Assembly: GCA_963520375.1 (NCBI GenBank)
Contig: CAUQQF010000038.1
Coordinates: forward strand, 1-5,983
Source of the DNA: JABCPE02 sp963520375
Lineage (GTDB): Bacteria > Bacteroidota > Bacteroidia > Flavobacteriales > Weeksellaceae
Length of the DNA stretch: 5,983 nt
Direction of reading: 5' to 3'
Below the pieces are notes generated by a model, which saw nothing but the letters and a program-made list of their open reading frames with translations, had not been told where the DNA came from and searched no databases. Each line of letters starts with the position of its first letter. Position 1 is the stretch's first letter. Position numbers and translations under genes: made by a program. Positions 5,240-5,983 of this stretch are shown in pieces.

Positions 5240-5983
5240 TTAGTATCCAGAGCTGCTCTGTCCCTTCCCTATCAATGCTAATGCGGAGGATGTTCCTATT
5301 CGTTTCACTCCCATTTTTATCATTTCTTCGGCTTCTTCTTTGGTTCTGATTCCTCCTGCGGCTTTTACTGGCAGGACATCTGCATTGTCCAGCATGATTT
5401 TTATACCTTCTTTGGTCGCACCGTTTGGTTTTCCATCTTGAGTTTCATAGAAACCTGTAGAGGATTTGATGAAAATATTAGCAAGCTGCTCCTTTGTAAA
5501 GCTGATAGTCGCCCATTTTACGATATTTTTAGTAATAGATGCTATCTGCTCATCGGTCAAAGCTGCTATTTCTATAATCCATTTTGCTACTTTGTTATTT
5601 TTCATACAAAGCTCTGTGCATCGTAGAAATTCAAATTTAAGCGCTTCTAGACTTCCTTTTTTAAAGGCTTCATAGTTGATTACAAAATCCAGTTCATCTG
5701 CTCCATCATCTATCGCCTGCTGTGCTTCTTTCAGTTTTTCGTACACAGGAGCTGTCCCTTCGTGAAAACCTATCACTGTTCCCACTTTCACAGCTGAATT
5801 TTTCTCGCTCAAAAACTGCTTAATCTGTTTCACATACTGCGGACGAATCATCACCGCAAACAGCCCATTATCCGCCGCTTCCTGAGCCAAATCATATACC
5901 TTTTTCAATGTCTCTTCCTCAGAAAGTCCTGACTGAGCAGGAGTTTTGAGGTAAGTCGAATCTAAATAATTTCTTGTTTCCAT
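5240..5983 (-). CDS. deoC: deoxyribose-phosphate aldolase
   Basis: DeoC is a class I aldolase that reversibly splits 2-deoxy-D-ribose 5-phosphate into glyceraldehyde 3-phosphate and acetaldehyde in deoxynucleoside catabolism. The 247 residues cover the full TIM barrel. The Schiff-base lysine is K173 in FIKSSTGFYE (E. coli K167), the second catalytic lysine is K207 in VKAAGGIRT (E. coli K201), and the aspartate is D99 in DELDFVINYEAF (E. coli D102). GTVIGFHEGT (68-77) and the phosphate-loop segment RIGTSSALALI (228-238) are also present. The C-terminus ends in S-S-S-G-Y, keeping the terminal tyrosine that in E. coli DeoC (Y259) assists catalysis. The ATG occupies the last three bases of the window. 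METRNYLDSTYLKTP is the normal flavobacterial N-terminus as I recall it, so the gene is probably complete, but promoter and upstream neighbours are not visible. Confidence 0.97.
   Translation of the reverse strand: METRNYLDSTYLKTPAQSGLSEEETLKKVYDLAQEAADNGLFAVMIRPQYVKQIKQFLSEKNSAVKVGTVIGFHEGTAPVYEKLKEAQQAIDDGADELDFVINYEAFKKGSLEALKFEFLRCTELCMKNNKVAKWIIEIAALTDEQIASITKNIVKWATISFTKEQLANIFIKSSTGFYETQDGKPNGATKEGIKIMLDNADVLPVKAAGGIRTKEEAEEMIKMGVKRIGTSSALALIGKGQSSSGY

Noticed and set aside
5438..5675. Plus-strand open frames within deoC
   Set aside because: They are shadows of the deoC coding strand, with Cys/Phe/Ser-rich nonsense translations.

Overview
The window looks like ordinary chromosomal DNA from a flavobacterium, most likely Weeksellaceae (the Chryseobacterium/Riemerella/Bergeyella group). 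The base composition is AT-rich. Starts lie behind A-rich leaders without clear Shine-Dalgarno sequences. Two intergenic gaps carry the Bacteroidetes-type promoter (a TTG-like -33 box, 20 nt, then TAnnTTTG). The metallo-hydrolase, thioesterase, PheS and DeoC read like Flavobacteriia family members. The genus assignment is by recall, not by a search.

Layout. Bases 1-231 are the cut-off end of an IS1595/ISXO2-type transposase, open at the left window edge and truncated on the right. Its stop overlaps the ATG of an intact metallo-beta-lactamase-fold hydrolase (228-1094). Next on the + strand come a two-TM YcxB-like membrane protein (1100-1645), dephospho-CoA kinase coaE (1682-2275) and a hotdog acyl-CoA thioesterase (2281-2673). 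The gaps are 5, 36 and 5 nt, with no terminator or clear promoter between these genes, so they are probably one transcript. coaE makes CoA and the thioesterase releases it from acyl-CoA, so at least that pair is thematically linked.

A small secreted basic protein with two tandem 16-residue repeats follows (2728-2976). It ends inside a strong terminator hairpin. A well-formed promoter then drives a two-gene unit, a PhnA/YjdM zinc-ribbon protein (3082-3420) and a YceI-domain lipoprotein (3422-4075), closed by a second hairpin. The pheS promoter begins in the T-tract of that hairpin and gives a very short leader before pheS (4190-5203). pheS converges on deoC (minus strand, 5240-5983, start codon at the window edge), and the two share a bidirectional terminator.

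I found no convincing undescribed system. The points most worth a second look are the transposase remnant fused to the start of the hydrolase gene, the tandem-repeat secreted protein under apparent purifying selection, the compact terminator/promoter overlap before pheS, and the tight PhnA-YceI pairing. No intergenic gap exceeds about 115 bases. No tRNA, rRNA, CRISPR array or complete mobile element is present.
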